From positions 1 through 64,000 of the forward strand of contig NZ_CAITNG010000139.1 of assembly GCF_903893715.1 (NCBI RefSeq): DNA of 64,000 nt, in the 5' to 3' direction. Shown here one piece after another: positions 9,226 through 18,698 of the stretch (its first letter is position 1; each line of letters opens with the position of its first letter). The notes under the pieces are model-generated. The model worked only from the letters and a program-made list of their open reading frames with translations, had not been told where the DNA came from and did no database searches. Made by a program: the position numbers and the translations under genes. This stretch comes from an uncultured Mucilaginibacter sp. (lineage in GTDB: Bacteria; Bacteroidota; Bacteroidia; Sphingobacteriales; Sphingobacteriaceae).

Positions 9226-9253
9226 AAATGGCCCGTAATAACGGGCCATTTTT
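9226..9253. terminator. Bidirectional terminator hairpin
   Basis: AAATGGCCCG-TTATT-type stem: TGGCCCG and CGGGCCA pair around a short AT loop, with A-run before and T-run after. It sits between the convergent NRPS gene and the ECF sigma gene and can serve both. Confidence 0.8.
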
Positions 9254-9276
9254 AAGTAATATATGTTGGATTGATT

Positions 9277-9816
9277 TTAGTCTTCTTCGGCGTACGCCGC
9301 TTTTTTAACGCCGTTATCGTACGGTTTCAAGCTTTTCTTTAACAGCTTACGGGCTACGTGGATGCGGGTTTTTACCGTCCCTATCGGTATATCCAAATGG
9401 TCGGCTATTTCGTGGTATTTATGCCCTTCAAAATACATGTTGAATGGAACACAATAATCCGCCGGAAGTTTGTCCATCGCCCTTTTGATGTCGTCCATAA
9501 CAAACTTTGTTTCACCTTGGTTTTTTGTTGAGCTGTATACCAGGTTGGGTGATGATATCTCGTCACTCTTGGTAACAAAAGTGCTCATTTTAACAAAACG
9601 GCGATAATTGTTAATGAAAGTATTCTTCATGATGGTATATAACCATCCTTTTAAATTAGTGCCTTCTTTAAACTTATTGTAATAAGTGATAGCCTTTAGT
9701 ATGGTATCCTGCACCAAGTCGTTGGCATCATCTGCGTCGCGAGTAAAGTGCAGCGCGTATGACCTCAATGAACCTGCCTGCCTTAATACCATGGTGTTAA
9801 ATTCGATCTTAGTCAT
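9277..9816 (-). CDS. ECF-type RNA polymerase sigma factor
   Basis: A 179-residue sigma-70 family protein of group IV. Region 2 is seen in DADDANDLVQDTILKA and GWLYTIMKNTFINNYRR. Region 4, a helix-turn-helix, is in YHEIADHLDIPIGTVKTRIH. No anti-sigma factor or sensor lies next to it, unlike the FecI/FecR pairs usual in this phylum. It resembles the stand-alone ECF factor widespread in Bacteroidota. The regulon is unknown, and nothing links it directly to the carotenoid or NRPS genes beyond proximity. Confidence 0.9.
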   Translation of the reverse strand: MTKIEFNTMVLRQAGSLRSYALHFTRDADDANDLVQDTILKAITYYNKFKEGTNLKGWLYTIMKNTFINNYRRFVKMSTFVTKSDEISSPNLVYSSTKNQGETKFVMDDIKRAMDKLPADYCVPFNMYFEGHKYHEIADHLDIPIGTVKTRIHVARKLLKKSLKPYDNGVKKAAYAEED

Positions 9817-10055
9817 AATGTTAAAGTTTTGAGTTAAGTATTAAACAAACACTCAACCACTTTTGATGACATTAGGCAGACAGAATACAGATAGTTGGTT
9901 TTGAAACACACGAAAAAAAACCTCGATAACACCAATTTGTTTATAATAAACTAATAATGAGTAGTTTAATCTTAGATTATAAACAAATATTAAGAAAAAA
10001 TACTCCTCGGAATTAGGCTTTTTTTCGATGATTTATATTCAGCGCGATGGGATAG

Positions 10056-11069
10056 CTATAAAATATTTACTTCGCGCTCCAGCATAACGCCAAATTTACT
10101 GTACACACTGTCTATGATTTGCGACGAAAGTTCATACACTTCGCCTCCGGTAGCTCCGCCATGATTGACCAGTACCAAAGCCTGGTTTTTCCAGGTACCG
10201 GTATGGCCCACTACTTTACCTTTCCAACCGCATTGTTCTATCAACCATCCGGCTGCCAGTTTAACAAACCCTTCACCCGCCGAAAAGTTTACGATATTTG
10301 GATATTTAATTACGATAGGTTTAAAGGCTTCGGCAGTAATTACCGGATTTTTAAAAAAACTGCCCGCGTTGCCAATGGTGGATGGGTCGGGCAATTTAGA
10401 TACACGGATATGCGATACTACCTGTGAGATATCTTTAATGCTTGGCCGGGTAATGCCGCGATTAGTCAGTTCCTGCTCAATAGCGCCATAACGGGTATTG
10501 ATATTTGGCGTTAACGACAGAATGAACTTAACGCTTACAATAATGTATTGTCCTTTTTGTTGCTTAAATATGCTTTCACGATAGCCAAACCGGCAATCGG
10601 CTTTGGTAAAGGTTTTAAAGGCCCCGGTGGCTATTTCGAAAGCGCGGCAACTATAAAACACATCTTTTAACTCCACGCCATAAGCGCCGATGTTTTGTAT
10701 AGGCGAAGCCCCAACCGAACCGGGAATTAAACTCAAATTCTCGACCCCTGCAAATTGGTGGTCTACACAATAGTTTACCAAATCGTTCCACACCTCGCCC
10801 GCCCCGGCCTTAACAAAAGCTTCATTGCCATTAATCCGGTGTTCAATCCCCCGAATATTCATCCGGATAACCAACCCGTTAAAATCTTTGGTCAACAGTA
10901 AATTACTGCCCCCGCCCAAAACCAAACGCTCTGTTGCTTTCCATTTTGGATTAGCGAATAGTTCTGTTAATTCATCCTCGCGGTTGATTTCCACAAAATA
11001 CCTCGCCGAAACATCAATACCAAAAGTGTTAAAGTTTTTGAGCGATATGTTTTGTTCGATCTGCAGCAC
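10056..11069 (-). CDS. murB: UDP-N-acetylenolpyruvoylglucosamine reductase
   Basis: A 337-residue cytosolic flavoenzyme that makes UDP-MurNAc for peptidoglycan. The FAD-binding region shows LVLGGGSNLL and SLIPGSVGASPIQNIGAYG. The C-terminal domain has GNAGSFFKNP with the catalytic Ser, and ends LEREVNIL with the catalytic Glu. Length and motif spacing fit type I MurB, as in E. coli. It is preceded by 17 bases from the GT39 gene on the same strand and may be co-transcribed with it. Confidence 0.95.
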   Translation of the reverse strand: MLQIEQNISLKNFNTFGIDVSARYFVEINREDELTELFANPKWKATERLVLGGGSNLLLTKDFNGLVIRMNIRGIEHRINGNEAFVKAGAGEVWNDLVNYCVDHQFAGVENLSLIPGSVGASPIQNIGAYGVELKDVFYSCRAFEIATGAFKTFTKADCRFGYRESIFKQQKGQYIIVSVKFILSLTPNINTRYGAIEQELTNRGITRPSIKDISQVVSHIRVSKLPDPSTIGNAGSFFKNPVITAEAFKPIVIKYPNIVNFSAGEGFVKLAAGWLIEQCGWKGKVVGHTGTWKNQALVLVNHGGATGGEVYELSSQIIDSVYSKFGVMLEREVNIL

Positions 11070-11086
11070 GGTTTAAAGATAATAAA

Positions 11087-12835
11087 TTAGCGGTTGCCGT
11101 AGGGGTTATCTATTTGGATGAGGTAATAATGATTCAAAGTTTTGTAGCGCTCGTCCTCATTTAGAAACTGGCGGTTAATCACCTCTTGGGGGAAGTTATC
11201 AAACTTTTGAAGTAGGACGTATTGGATGTGTTCCTTTTGGATATGCTTCATCAAGGTATCCTCTATCAATACCACCTTGTTTTTGGTACGTTCTGCCATC
11301 ACCGAATCCAATTTCATAAACTCGACGGGGCGTTTGGTATAAAACTCAAAGCTATCGGGCACATCAAAGGCCGCTATTACCCGCTTACTAGAGGGGATAT
11401 ATTGATTGATGTATTTGGGTGCTTGTACTTCGCCGCGGTATTGGAGGAGGCCGGGGTATACATTACATATTAAAACAGTATTCACCAAAATGGCTGACAA
11501 ACCTGAAAATAAGAACAAGCCTTTTGTAATAGTAGTGCTTCTGAGACAATACCATACAGCAGCCCAAACTACCCCGTTAAAAAACAGGAAATAATTATGG
11601 TTAAGAGGGTAATTGAAAACAAAAGCTACGCCCAAAGCAAGAATAATAAATAAGGGGCTAACAGCAAACTGAACTATTTTGAAATATAAGTTTCGATTGT
11701 CTTTGACTACGTTTGCAACAAACGTTGCCGTTATCATCGCGAAAAAAGGGAACAAAATATTGGTATAAAACGGCAGTTGGAACTGCGATATGGAAAATAT
11801 AACCAACATAGGCAATGCACCGCATAGCGCGATATACTCCGGTTGGGCAATGCGTTGGAATATTTTACGGATGTTCAAAAATATAGCCGCGTAAAGCAAA
11901 AATGCCCAGGGCGCGAATGCCCACAGTAGTGTATGCAGAAAGAAAAAATAATCGTGTTCGGGCCGGCTGATATAGCCTGTATTATTAAAGCGCCCAAACT
12001 GGCTGTCCCATAAAAACCAGCGTATACCCGAAACATGGGTATGCCCGAATACCACCTTTTCGGGATGCAGGTCGAACTGTACATATAAGGTGTAAATTTC
12101 GGGTAAGGTAAATATCGCCACAAGCACCATGACGAGAAGCCAGCGCCATTGAAATAAACCTTTGAAGTCGCGCTTAAAAATATAATCGCCAATAATGGCG
12201 AAACCTACGGGAATGAGCAGGTAAATACCTTTGGTCATCACAGCGCAGGCTGTGAACAGTGAACCAATAATCAACTGCCAAATGCTGAATTTTTCTTTGA
12301 GGCATACAAAATAATAAACGCCGCCCATCAGCAAACCCATAATATAAGGCTCGGCCCGCACATCCGTGTTCGACATGATGGCGTGTTGCGCCGTCAATAA
12401 TATAAGCGCCGCTATGAATGCGGTCTCTACGCTATAAAACTTTTTGGCCAGCAGGTAGGTGTACCTCACCGAAATAAAGTAAAACAGTACCCCCGGCAAC
12501 TTATAAGCAATGGTATTTGCCCCAAACAGTTTAAAGCTTAACGCGACGACCCAGAAAGGGAAATGGGGTTTGTCGAGCCAGTCTTTACCGCGGTACACCA
12601 GGTCGATATAGTTATGGCTCTGCACCATATTACGGGCTATCAAACCATATAGCGCGGGGTCGTTCGTAAAAAAATCGGTAGTTATGCCGGCAATATTGAT
12701 GATGATACCCAATATCAGCGCTACCAAAAACGGCCGGTTTTTAGCCGAAGTAATATATTGATAGCCCGAAACCGTATTGATCTGCACCAAAAGAATAGAA
12801 TTTTTATTGAGCCCAAAAATAGGGGAAATAACCAA
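11087..12835 (-). CDS. GT39-like membrane glycosyltransferase (ArnT/PMT family)
   Basis: A 582-residue polytopic membrane protein with about a dozen hydrophobic segments and a soluble C-terminal tail. The first periplasmic loop carries the acidic motif region TNDPALYGLIARNM, then KDWLDKPHFPFW. This is the arrangement of dolichyl/undecaprenyl-phosphate-sugar transferases of the ArnT/PMT group. It would move a sugar from a lipid carrier to an envelope acceptor on the periplasmic side. Donor and acceptor are unknown. It lies between murB and a glycosyltransferase-like gene on the same strand, spaced 12-17 bases, which suggests a cell-envelope operon. Confidence 0.8.
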   Translation of the reverse strand: MVISPIFGLNKNSILLVQINTVSGYQYITSAKNRPFLVALILGIIINIAGITTDFFTNDPALYGLIARNMVQSHNYIDLVYRGKDWLDKPHFPFWVVALSFKLFGANTIAYKLPGVLFYFISVRYTYLLAKKFYSVETAFIAALILLTAQHAIMSNTDVRAEPYIMGLLMGGVYYFVCLKEKFSIWQLIIGSLFTACAVMTKGIYLLIPVGFAIIGDYIFKRDFKGLFQWRWLLVMVLVAIFTLPEIYTLYVQFDLHPEKVVFGHTHVSGIRWFLWDSQFGRFNNTGYISRPEHDYFFFLHTLLWAFAPWAFLLYAAIFLNIRKIFQRIAQPEYIALCGALPMLVIFSISQFQLPFYTNILFPFFAMITATFVANVVKDNRNLYFKIVQFAVSPLFIILALGVAFVFNYPLNHNYFLFFNGVVWAAVWYCLRSTTITKGLFLFSGLSAILVNTVLICNVYPGLLQYRGEVQAPKYINQYIPSSKRVIAAFDVPDSFEFYTKRPVEFMKLDSVMAERTKNKVVLIEDTLMKHIQKEHIQYVLLQKFDNFPQEVINRQFLNEDERYKTLNHYYLIQIDNPYGNR

Positions 12836-12847
12836 TATACTCCCGGC

Positions 12848-13681
12848 TCATTTTTTAAACAACTTTTTTATTTTTTTAAAAATATCTTCTTTTCGAGGCG
12901 GCATCAGCCCATCGTGGGTAAACCCGTTTTTTATATGATGGTCCAATTTTTCGGCATATTCGCGAATGACAGGGTCGGTATCCAGCCGCATGGTGCTGAT
13001 GTAGGAATGGGCATGGCCATTTAACTGCGCGTTTTGTGATACGGTATAATAATGGCCCACCTGCGCGTTACTATTGTTATTATTAATGGGCTGGTGCTCA
13101 TTTTCGGTAAACAGGTCAATATGATAAATTTCGGGGTTCAGTACTTTGAGCCTTTCGGTGCCTTTACGTTCGTTGCGCCAGGGGTGTTCTCTAAACCTCA
13201 GCTGGCCCATCAAAAACAATTTATTCCATACCGTAACCTGGTGCGACATCAAGTATTTGCTACGGACGTTATCCAACAGTGTTACCGCCAGGCCGTTTAT
13301 ATATTTGCCTGCCGGGTTGGTTTTGTAAACGCTGTTACTCGAAAGTTTGAACAGGTCGGTTTGCTCTTTTAAGGCAAATTCGAGAACCTGCTTTATAGTA
13401 TCGCCATCGACCGGTTTGGTAAGCCACATATCTTCCTGAAAATAGATGACATATTCTTCGGGTATTTGTTCCAAGCCGCTCAACAACCTGTCGCTCCATT
13501 CGCCTTTGCCTGTTTTAATATTGGTGAAGATGGGGGACGGGTAGTCGACTTCCTCTGTTAAAAAATAATAGCTGACGGGCAGCTCTCCGTAAGGGAAATA
13601 TTTTTTAAAGAAATACTCAAAGCCCTTGTACAGCAGTTGGTACCTGTCGCAAGTATGGACGATGAGTGCGATTTGATTCAT
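12848..13681 (-). CDS. Probable glycosyltransferase-like protein, unassigned
   Basis: About 277 residues, cytosolic. The N-terminus IALIVHTCDRYQLLYKGFEYFF and the later YVIYFQEDMWLTKPVD look like a GT-A fold, with an acidic metal-binding motif (QEDMW in place of DxD). I cannot name the family with certainty. I take the second Met (MNQIALIV) as start, since the fold begins there; the track starts four codons earlier. Position next to a GT39 transferase and murB supports an envelope or surface-glycan role. Confidence 0.6.
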   Translation of the reverse strand: MNQIALIVHTCDRYQLLYKGFEYFFKKYFPYGELPVSYYFLTEEVDYPSPIFTNIKTGKGEWSDRLLSGLEQIPEEYVIYFQEDMWLTKPVDGDTIKQVLEFALKEQTDLFKLSSNSVYKTNPAGKYINGLAVTLLDNVRSKYLMSHQVTVWNKLFLMGQLRFREHPWRNERKGTERLKVLNPEIYHIDLFTENEHQPINNNNSNAQVGHYYTVSQNAQLNGHAHSYISTMRLDTDPVIREYAEKLDHHIKNGFTHDGLMPPRKEDIFKKIKKLFKK

Positions 13682-13726
13682 GGTAGTAAACAAATATAAT
13701 AATTTGTACTTTTGATTGTGTCACAA

Positions 13727-13921
13727 ATGATAGACTATAGCAAATACATCGAAATTAATCCGGAGATACGGTTTGGCAAGCCGGTTATTATAGGCACACG
13801 TATCTCTGTTTATGATGTACTGCAATGGCTGGCATCCGGGATGTCGCATCAGCAGATATTAGAAGATTTTCCACAACTTCAGGACGAGCATATTTATGCG
13901 TGCCTGGCTTATGCCAATTAG
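13727..13921 (+). CDS. DUF433 antitoxin-like protein, no partner
   Basis: A 64-residue protein of the DUF433 family. The motif GKPVIIGTRISVYDVLQWLASG with a following ILEDFPQL is diagnostic. Such proteins usually precede a DUF5615 PIN-like toxin. Here the next gene is crtZ on the opposite strand, and no toxin is visible, so it is an orphan or the remains of a pair. The track begins at a TTG at 13712. I prefer the ATG at 13727 because a TACTTTTG box at 13707-13714 would place transcription start just before it, nearly leaderless. Confidence 0.8.
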   Translation: MIDYSKYIEINPEIRFGKPVIIGTRISVYDVLQWLASGMSHQQILEDFPQLQDEHIYACLAYAN

Positions 13922-13959
13922 TCGAAGCCTTTCTGATTTTTACAGGAATGGCGTGTTAA

Positions 13960-14400
13960 CTATTTCTTAAACCACTTCTTATCTGCCACCAGCAGCCCAA
14001 ACTCCTCCGCCGGCTCCTTCTCCATCGATTTATGGTGTATTTTATGCGCCCTGCGGATACCCAGCAAATAACGGTTAGTAGTTTTAAACGATTTGAATCG
14101 GTTATGTATAAACCAATCATGAAAAACAAAATAGATGATGCCGTACAGACTAATACCGGCACCTATCCAAAAGTAATAGTTCAAGGTAAGGTGCCCTTTC
14201 CACATCAGCCATAAAGCAAATACCGCGAAAGCAAAGCTGAACAAGTCATTCAGTTCAAACCAAGTGTGTTTTTCTTGATGATGGGTCTTGTGAATGAACC
14301 ACAACGGGCCATGAAACAAATACTTGTGCATCGCCCAGGAAATAGTCTCCATCCCAACAAGGGTAAGAACAATGATGCTTGTATTAATGAGCGCTTGCAT
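13960..14400 (-). CDS. crtZ: Beta-carotene hydroxylase
   Basis: A 146-residue membrane di-iron hydroxylase of the fatty acid hydroxylase superfamily. The His clusters are all present: HKYLFH, HKTHH, HDWFIHNR and HKIHH. It would hydroxylate beta-ionone rings to give cryptoxanthin and zeaxanthin. It lies about 10 kb from the other crt genes with unrelated genes between, so it is regulated separately. With the lycopene cyclase upstream in the window it completes a zeaxanthin route. A hairpin terminator lies on its promoter side at 14414-14447, ending the adjacent lpdA unit or isolating the two. Confidence 0.92.
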   Translation of the reverse strand: MQALINTSIIVLTLVGMETISWAMHKYLFHGPLWFIHKTHHQEKHTWFELNDLFSFAFAVFALWLMWKGHLTLNYYFWIGAGISLYGIIYFVFHDWFIHNRFKSFKTTNRYLLGIRRAHKIHHKSMEKEPAEEFGLLVADKKWFKK

Positions 14401-14413
14401 ATCCTGTAAATAT

Positions 14414-14447
14414 AAAGCCCATTCTTTAAACTAAAGAATGGGCTTTT
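14414..14447. terminator. Strong hairpin terminator between lpdA and crtZ
   Basis: AAAGCCCATTCTTT pairs with AAAGAATGGGCTTT around a short loop, giving a 14-base stem with flanking A and T runs. A second GC hairpin, CTCCCCC-TTCA-GGGGGAG, follows at 14455-14472. Both lie after the lpdA stop as read on the minus strand. Confidence 0.8.
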
Positions 14448-14485
14448 CAAAAGTCTCCCCCTTCAGGGGGAGATTTAGAGGGGGC

Positions 14486-15889
14486 TTATATATGAATAGG
14501 ACGATTATCCGTCGCAGCCAAACAAGCTTCGCGCATCGCTTCAGTATAGGTCGGGTGGGCGTGGCTCATACGGCTGATGTCTTCGGCACTGGCGCGGTAT
14601 TCCATAGCTACCACGGCTTCGGCTATCATGTCGGCAGCACGGGGGCCTATCATGTGTACACCTAATATCTCGTCGGTAGTGGCATCCGCCAATACTTTAA
14701 CAAAGCCGTCCATATCTCCGCTGGCAACCGCCCTGCCGCTCGCACGGAACGGGAACGAACCTGTTTTATATTTAATGCCTTTTTCTTTTAATTGCTCTTC
14801 GGTTTGGCCTACTGATGCTACCTCAGGCCAGGTGTACACCACACCGGGGATGAGGTTATAATTAATGTGCGGTTTTTGCCCGGCTATCAGTTCGGCAACC
14901 ATAGTACCTTCGTCTTCGGCTTTGTGGGCCAGCATAGCGCCGCGCACCACATCACCAATGGCATAAACACCTTTAACAGATGTTTCCATGTGATCGTTCA
15001 CGGTGATTTTTTTGCCTCGTTCTTCAACAGTAATGCCTATGTTCTCTAAACCTAAACCATCGGTATAAGCCACACGGCCAACAGCAACTAAACAATAGTC
15101 GCCTTTCAGTTCCATTTTTTCGCCTTTAGGGCTATCGAAAGATACAGTTACCTCTTTGGCTTTTACGCTTGCACCGGTTACCTTATGGCCCAGGTAAAAC
15201 TCCATACCCAATTTGGTGAGCACTTTTTGCAGCTCCTTGCCCAAACCCTTATCCATGGTGGGGATGATGCCATCCATAAACTCGATGACCGATATTTTGG
15301 CACCTAAACGCGCGTAAACCGAGCCAAGCTCCAAGCCGATCACACCGCCGCCGATCAGTATCATATGTTTGGGCACTTCGGTCAGCGTTAAAGCCTCAGT
15401 ACTGGTGATGATGCGTTTTTTATCGACAGGTAAAAACGGCAGTTTCGATGGTTTTGAACCTGTGGCGATGATGACGTTGGTACCGGTAATGGTTTCGGTA
15501 GTGCCATCTGCTTTGGTTATTTTGATGGTGTTCTTATCCACAAACGAACCCATGCCCTGGTAGGATGTGACCTTGTTCTTTTTAAACAGGAACGATATAC
15601 CTGCGGTGTTTTTTTGCACCACCTCGTTTTTGCGTTTTATCATTTGGGGCATGTCTACCTTCAAATCTTTTAGCTTGATGCCATGTGTTTCGAAGGTATG
15701 GCCGGCATTGTAGTAATGCTCGCTCGAGTCTAATAGGGCTTTGGATGGGATACAGCCCACATTGAGGCAGGTGCCGCCAAAGGTTGAATATTTTTCGATA
15801 CAAGCGGTTTTTAAACCTAACTGGGCACAACGTATAGCGGCTACATAACCGCCGGGGCCTGATCCGATAACAATAACATCAAATTGCAT
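14486..15889 (-). CDS. lpdA: Dihydrolipoyl dehydrogenase (E3)
   Basis: A 467-residue FAD disulfide oxidoreductase that reoxidises lipoyl groups of 2-oxoacid dehydrogenase and glycine cleavage complexes. FAD-binding GSGPGGYVAAIRCAQLG opens the protein. The redox disulfide is in GGTCLNVGCIPSK, the NAD motif in LIGGGVIGLELGSVYARLG, and the C-terminal catalytic His/Glu in HAHPTYTEAM. Length is normal. It probably supplies E3 to the odhB/sucA complex encoded 10 kb away. A TAACTTTG promoter box lies at 15912-15919 on the minus strand. Confidence 0.95.
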   Translation of the reverse strand: MQFDVIVIGSGPGGYVAAIRCAQLGLKTACIEKYSTFGGTCLNVGCIPSKALLDSSEHYYNAGHTFETHGIKLKDLKVDMPQMIKRKNEVVQKNTAGISFLFKKNKVTSYQGMGSFVDKNTIKITKADGTTETITGTNVIIATGSKPSKLPFLPVDKKRIITSTEALTLTEVPKHMILIGGGVIGLELGSVYARLGAKISVIEFMDGIIPTMDKGLGKELQKVLTKLGMEFYLGHKVTGASVKAKEVTVSFDSPKGEKMELKGDYCLVAVGRVAYTDGLGLENIGITVEERGKKITVNDHMETSVKGVYAIGDVVRGAMLAHKAEDEGTMVAELIAGQKPHINYNLIPGVVYTWPEVASVGQTEEQLKEKGIKYKTGSFPFRASGRAVASGDMDGFVKVLADATTDEILGVHMIGPRAADMIAEAVVAMEYRASAEDISRMSHAHPTYTEAMREACLAATDNRPIHI

Positions 15890-15911
15890 AACATATATAT
15901 TTTAAGGCGGG

Positions 15912-15919
15912 CAAAGTTA
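15912..15919 (-). promoter_or_regulatory. Candidate -7 promoter box for lpdA
   Basis: Minus-strand TAACTTTG matches TAnnTTTG, 22 bases before the lpdA ATG. At the -33 distance only TTCA is seen, so the call rests mainly on the -7 box. Confidence 0.4.
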
Positions 15920-16056
15920 ATGATTATGAATAGGGTAATGAAATATATAGCGTCCTACTTTGTACAAGCGTTTCAATTATTTTATCATTTTTGATAAAGC
16001 ATTACCCACTATTGAGTGCTTTGTTTAAATTAGCTTTTTAACTGTATCCTCATATC

Positions 16057-17952
16057 ATGAAAAAAACCTTACTCGCTCTAAGCCTGGCGCTGTGTATTGC
16101 CGCCGGTTACGCCCAGCGCGGCGGCCCTTTAACCCAACAAGCTGTCGACGATGCGGCCTACATCAAGGCCAATTACACCAAAATGGAACAATACATTGCC
16201 ATGCGCGATGGTAAACGCCTGTTCTGCACCATTTATTTGCCGAAAGACCAAAGCAAAAAGTACCCCATCATGATGACCCGTACACCCTACAACGTTGGCC
16301 CTTACGGTGCCGATGTTTATAAAGGTGCCCTCGGTCAAAACATGTTGCTGGCCAAAGAGGGTTTTATTTTTGTGTACGAGGACGTACGCGGCCGTTACAT
16401 GAGCGAAGGCAATTTTACCGATGTGCGCCCGCAGATTGACGGTAAATATAATGCCACCACCACCGACGAAAGCACCGATACCTATGATACCATTGACTGG
16501 CTGGTAAAAAACCTGCCGAATAACAACGGCAAGGTGGGCATTGAGGGTATATCATATCCCGGTTTTTACTCCACCGCTTCGCTGCCGAACGCGCACCCGG
16601 CTTTAAAAGCCGTTTCGCCGCAGGCACCCGTTACCGATTGGTTCATAGGTGATGATTTTCACCACAACGGTGTGTTTTTTGAGATGGACGCCTTTGCTTT
16701 CCTTACGGGATTTGGTGTGCCCCGCCCTAAACCTGTTACGCCCGACCAGATTAAGAACCAGATCAAATACACCCAACACGATAACTATAAATTTTACTTA
16801 GAAATGGGTGCGTTGCCAAATTTCAAAAAGAAATACTTAGGCGACTCGGTAAAGTTTTGGGACAATATGATGAACCACCCCGATTACGATGGTTTTTGGA
16901 AAGCGATGAATATCCGTCCACATTTGACCAATATTAAGCCTGCTGTAATGACCGTTGGCGGATTTTTTGATGCCGAAGATGCTTTTGGCGCGCAGGCCGT
17001 ATACAAAGCCATCGAAAAACAAAACCCGCAAACCGTTAAAAACATGATCGTGTTGGGCCCATGGTTCCACGGCGGTTGGGAACGCGGCGATGGTGATACT
17101 TTTGGCGACCAGGATTTTGGGCAAAAAACCAGCGCCTGGTTCCGTGAGAATGTGGAATTGCCTTTCTTTAACTATTACCTGAAAGACAAAGGCGACATGA
17201 CCTTGCCCGAAGCCACCATATTTATTACCGGCGAAAACCAATGGCATAAATTTGATACCTGGCCGCCAAAAAATACTGTGGAGAAAACCTTGTATTTCCA
17301 ACCAAATGGCAAACTATCGTTCAGCGCGCCAAAGGTTGTTAATAGTTTCGACGAGTATGTGAGCGACCCGGCCTCGCCCGTGCCTTACCAGGACGGCATA
17401 CAAGAGCGCCGCACCCGCGAGTACATGATAGACGACCAGCGCTTTGCCGCCCGCAGGCCCGATGTAAAGACCTACCAAACGGATGCCTTGACCGAAGACA
17501 TCACCTTGACAGGTCCGGTAATGGCTAACCTGTTTACGGCCATCAGCAGTACCGATGCCGATTATGTGGTGAAGCTTATCGATGTGTTCCCGGATGATTA
17601 CCCTAACCCGATACCAAACCCCAAAGGTGTTACCATGAGCGGTTACGAAATGCTGGTGCGCGGCGATATCTTCCGTGGCAAATACCGCAACTCGTTTGAG
17701 CATCCTGAGCCATTTGTGCCGGGCAAGGTTACCCAGGTAAAATATACCATGCCCGATGTTGGCCATACCTTTAAAAAGGGTCATAAAATAATGGTGCAGG
17801 TGCAAAGCTCCTGGTTCCCGCTGGGCGACCGTAACCCGCAAAAGTTTATGGATATTTACAAAGCCAAAGATTCGGATTTCCAGAAAGAGACCATTAAGAT
17901 ATACCACGATACCATGGCGCCATCGGGTGTGAAGGTGATGGTATTGCAATAG
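16057..17952 (+). CDS. Secreted CocE/NonD (S15) family alpha/beta hydrolase
   Basis: A 631-residue exported hydrolase related to X-Pro dipeptidyl peptidases and alpha-amino-acid ester hydrolases. A signal peptide covers about residues 1-19 (ending AGYAQR). The catalytic domain has YEDVRGRYMSEG and the nucleophile elbow GISYPG near residue 166. The C-terminal jelly-roll region typical of the family begins around residue 400. It probably cleaves acyl or aminoacyl esters or amides in the periplasm. The exact substrate cannot be read. The gene is monocistronic in appearance, with a short direct repeat after it. Confidence 0.88.
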   Translation: MKKTLLALSLALCIAAGYAQRGGPLTQQAVDDAAYIKANYTKMEQYIAMRDGKRLFCTIYLPKDQSKKYPIMMTRTPYNVGPYGADVYKGALGQNMLLAKEGFIFVYEDVRGRYMSEGNFTDVRPQIDGKYNATTTDESTDTYDTIDWLVKNLPNNNGKVGIEGISYPGFYSTASLPNAHPALKAVSPQAPVTDWFIGDDFHHNGVFFEMDAFAFLTGFGVPRPKPVTPDQIKNQIKYTQHDNYKFYLEMGALPNFKKKYLGDSVKFWDNMMNHPDYDGFWKAMNIRPHLTNIKPAVMTVGGFFDAEDAFGAQAVYKAIEKQNPQTVKNMIVLGPWFHGGWERGDGDTFGDQDFGQKTSAWFRENVELPFFNYYLKDKGDMTLPEATIFITGENQWHKFDTWPPKNTVEKTLYFQPNGKLSFSAPKVVNSFDEYVSDPASPVPYQDGIQERRTREYMIDDQRFAARRPDVKTYQTDALTEDITLTGPVMANLFTAISSTDADYVVKLIDVFPDDYPNPIPNPKGVTMSGYEMLVRGDIFRGKYRNSFEHPEPFVPGKVTQVKYTMPDVGHTFKKGHKIMVQVQSSWFPLGDRNPQKFMDIYKAKDSDFQKETIKIYHDTMAPSGVKVMVLQ

Positions 17953-17956
17953 TTGG

Positions 17957-17992
17957 GATTTCACCGATTTTGATTTGATTTCACCGATTTGA
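17957..17992. repeat. Short direct repeat GATTTCACCGATTT
   Basis: GATTTCACCGATTT occurs at 17957 and again at 17977, separated by TGATTT. It is the kind of short tandem element common in intergenic spaces of this family. Confidence 0.7.
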
Positions 17993-18000
17993 CAAAAAGC

Positions 18001-18654
18001 ATGAATAGCAAATATTTAATTATTGGTTTATTCATGCTTTTGTTTGGTGGGGCGTATGGGCAGACTTGTTTTCATACTGCACTGTCAAAGAAATTTGATT
18101 ATAAGATTATAAGGATAGATAAAAAAGATAATGAAGGCTTTACAATAAGTTCTAATATCATCATCGAGATTTATAATAAAAGTGATAAAAGGTTATTTCA
18201 GCGACTTCAATTTACTTCCGACGGATACACTTTTTATAAAACTTTCAGCGAAAGCACAAATGACCGTTCGTTCATTACAGGGCGAAACATGAAAGCAGAG
18301 GTATCGGAAGAAGACTATGGTGATATCGTTGTTGCCGATTTGAATTTTGACGGCAAGGAAGACTTTGCCATTAAGCATAATATTCCGATGGATGTTGGTC
18401 CGGAATACTGGTACTTTATACAAGGCGAACACGGGTTTAAAAAGGATAAATATCTAAGTGAAAATATGCCTTTTTTCCCATGGCTAATGAAGCCGGAAAA
18501 ACATGTTTTAATTTCAATTGCATCTCCAAATTGGGGTACAAATATTTACCAGTTCAAGTATAATGTTAGTACAAAAAAGTGGCGTAAAATTGGTTATCGA
18601 TTTATTTATCACGATGAAGGCTTAGAAAAAGTGTTGGCACGATTAAAAAAATAG
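18001..18654 (+). CDS. Secreted protein of unknown function with Asp-rich FG-GAP-like loop
   Basis: About 217 residues starting at the ATG of MNSKYLIIG. The track's TTG start lies four codons earlier, inside the upstream repeat. A signal peptide ends near FGGAYGQT. The middle has DIVVADLNFDGKEDFAI, a DxNxDGxxD calcium-binding-like loop resembling one FG-GAP/VCBS blade, followed by a beta-rich C-terminus. No enzyme motif is seen. It lies between the S15 hydrolase and the M1 peptidase, all exported, but shows no clear operon link. Confidence 0.7.
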   Translation: MNSKYLIIGLFMLLFGGAYGQTCFHTALSKKFDYKIIRIDKKDNEGFTISSNIIIEIYNKSDKRLFQRLQFTSDGYTFYKTFSESTNDRSFITGRNMKAEVSEEDYGDIVVADLNFDGKEDFAIKHNIPMDVGPEYWYFIQGEHGFKKDKYLSENMPFFPWLMKPEKHVLISIASPNWGTNIYQFKYNVSTKKWRKIGYRFIYHDEGLEKVLARLKK

Positions 18655-18698
18655 CTTACGGAAATTACCATTGTTCTCAGAAAATAATCAACAATTAA

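Noticed and set aside
17314-17964. 216-residue minus-strand ORF
   Set aside because: Shadow of the S15 hydrolase; no coherent domain and it covers conserved codons of the real gene.
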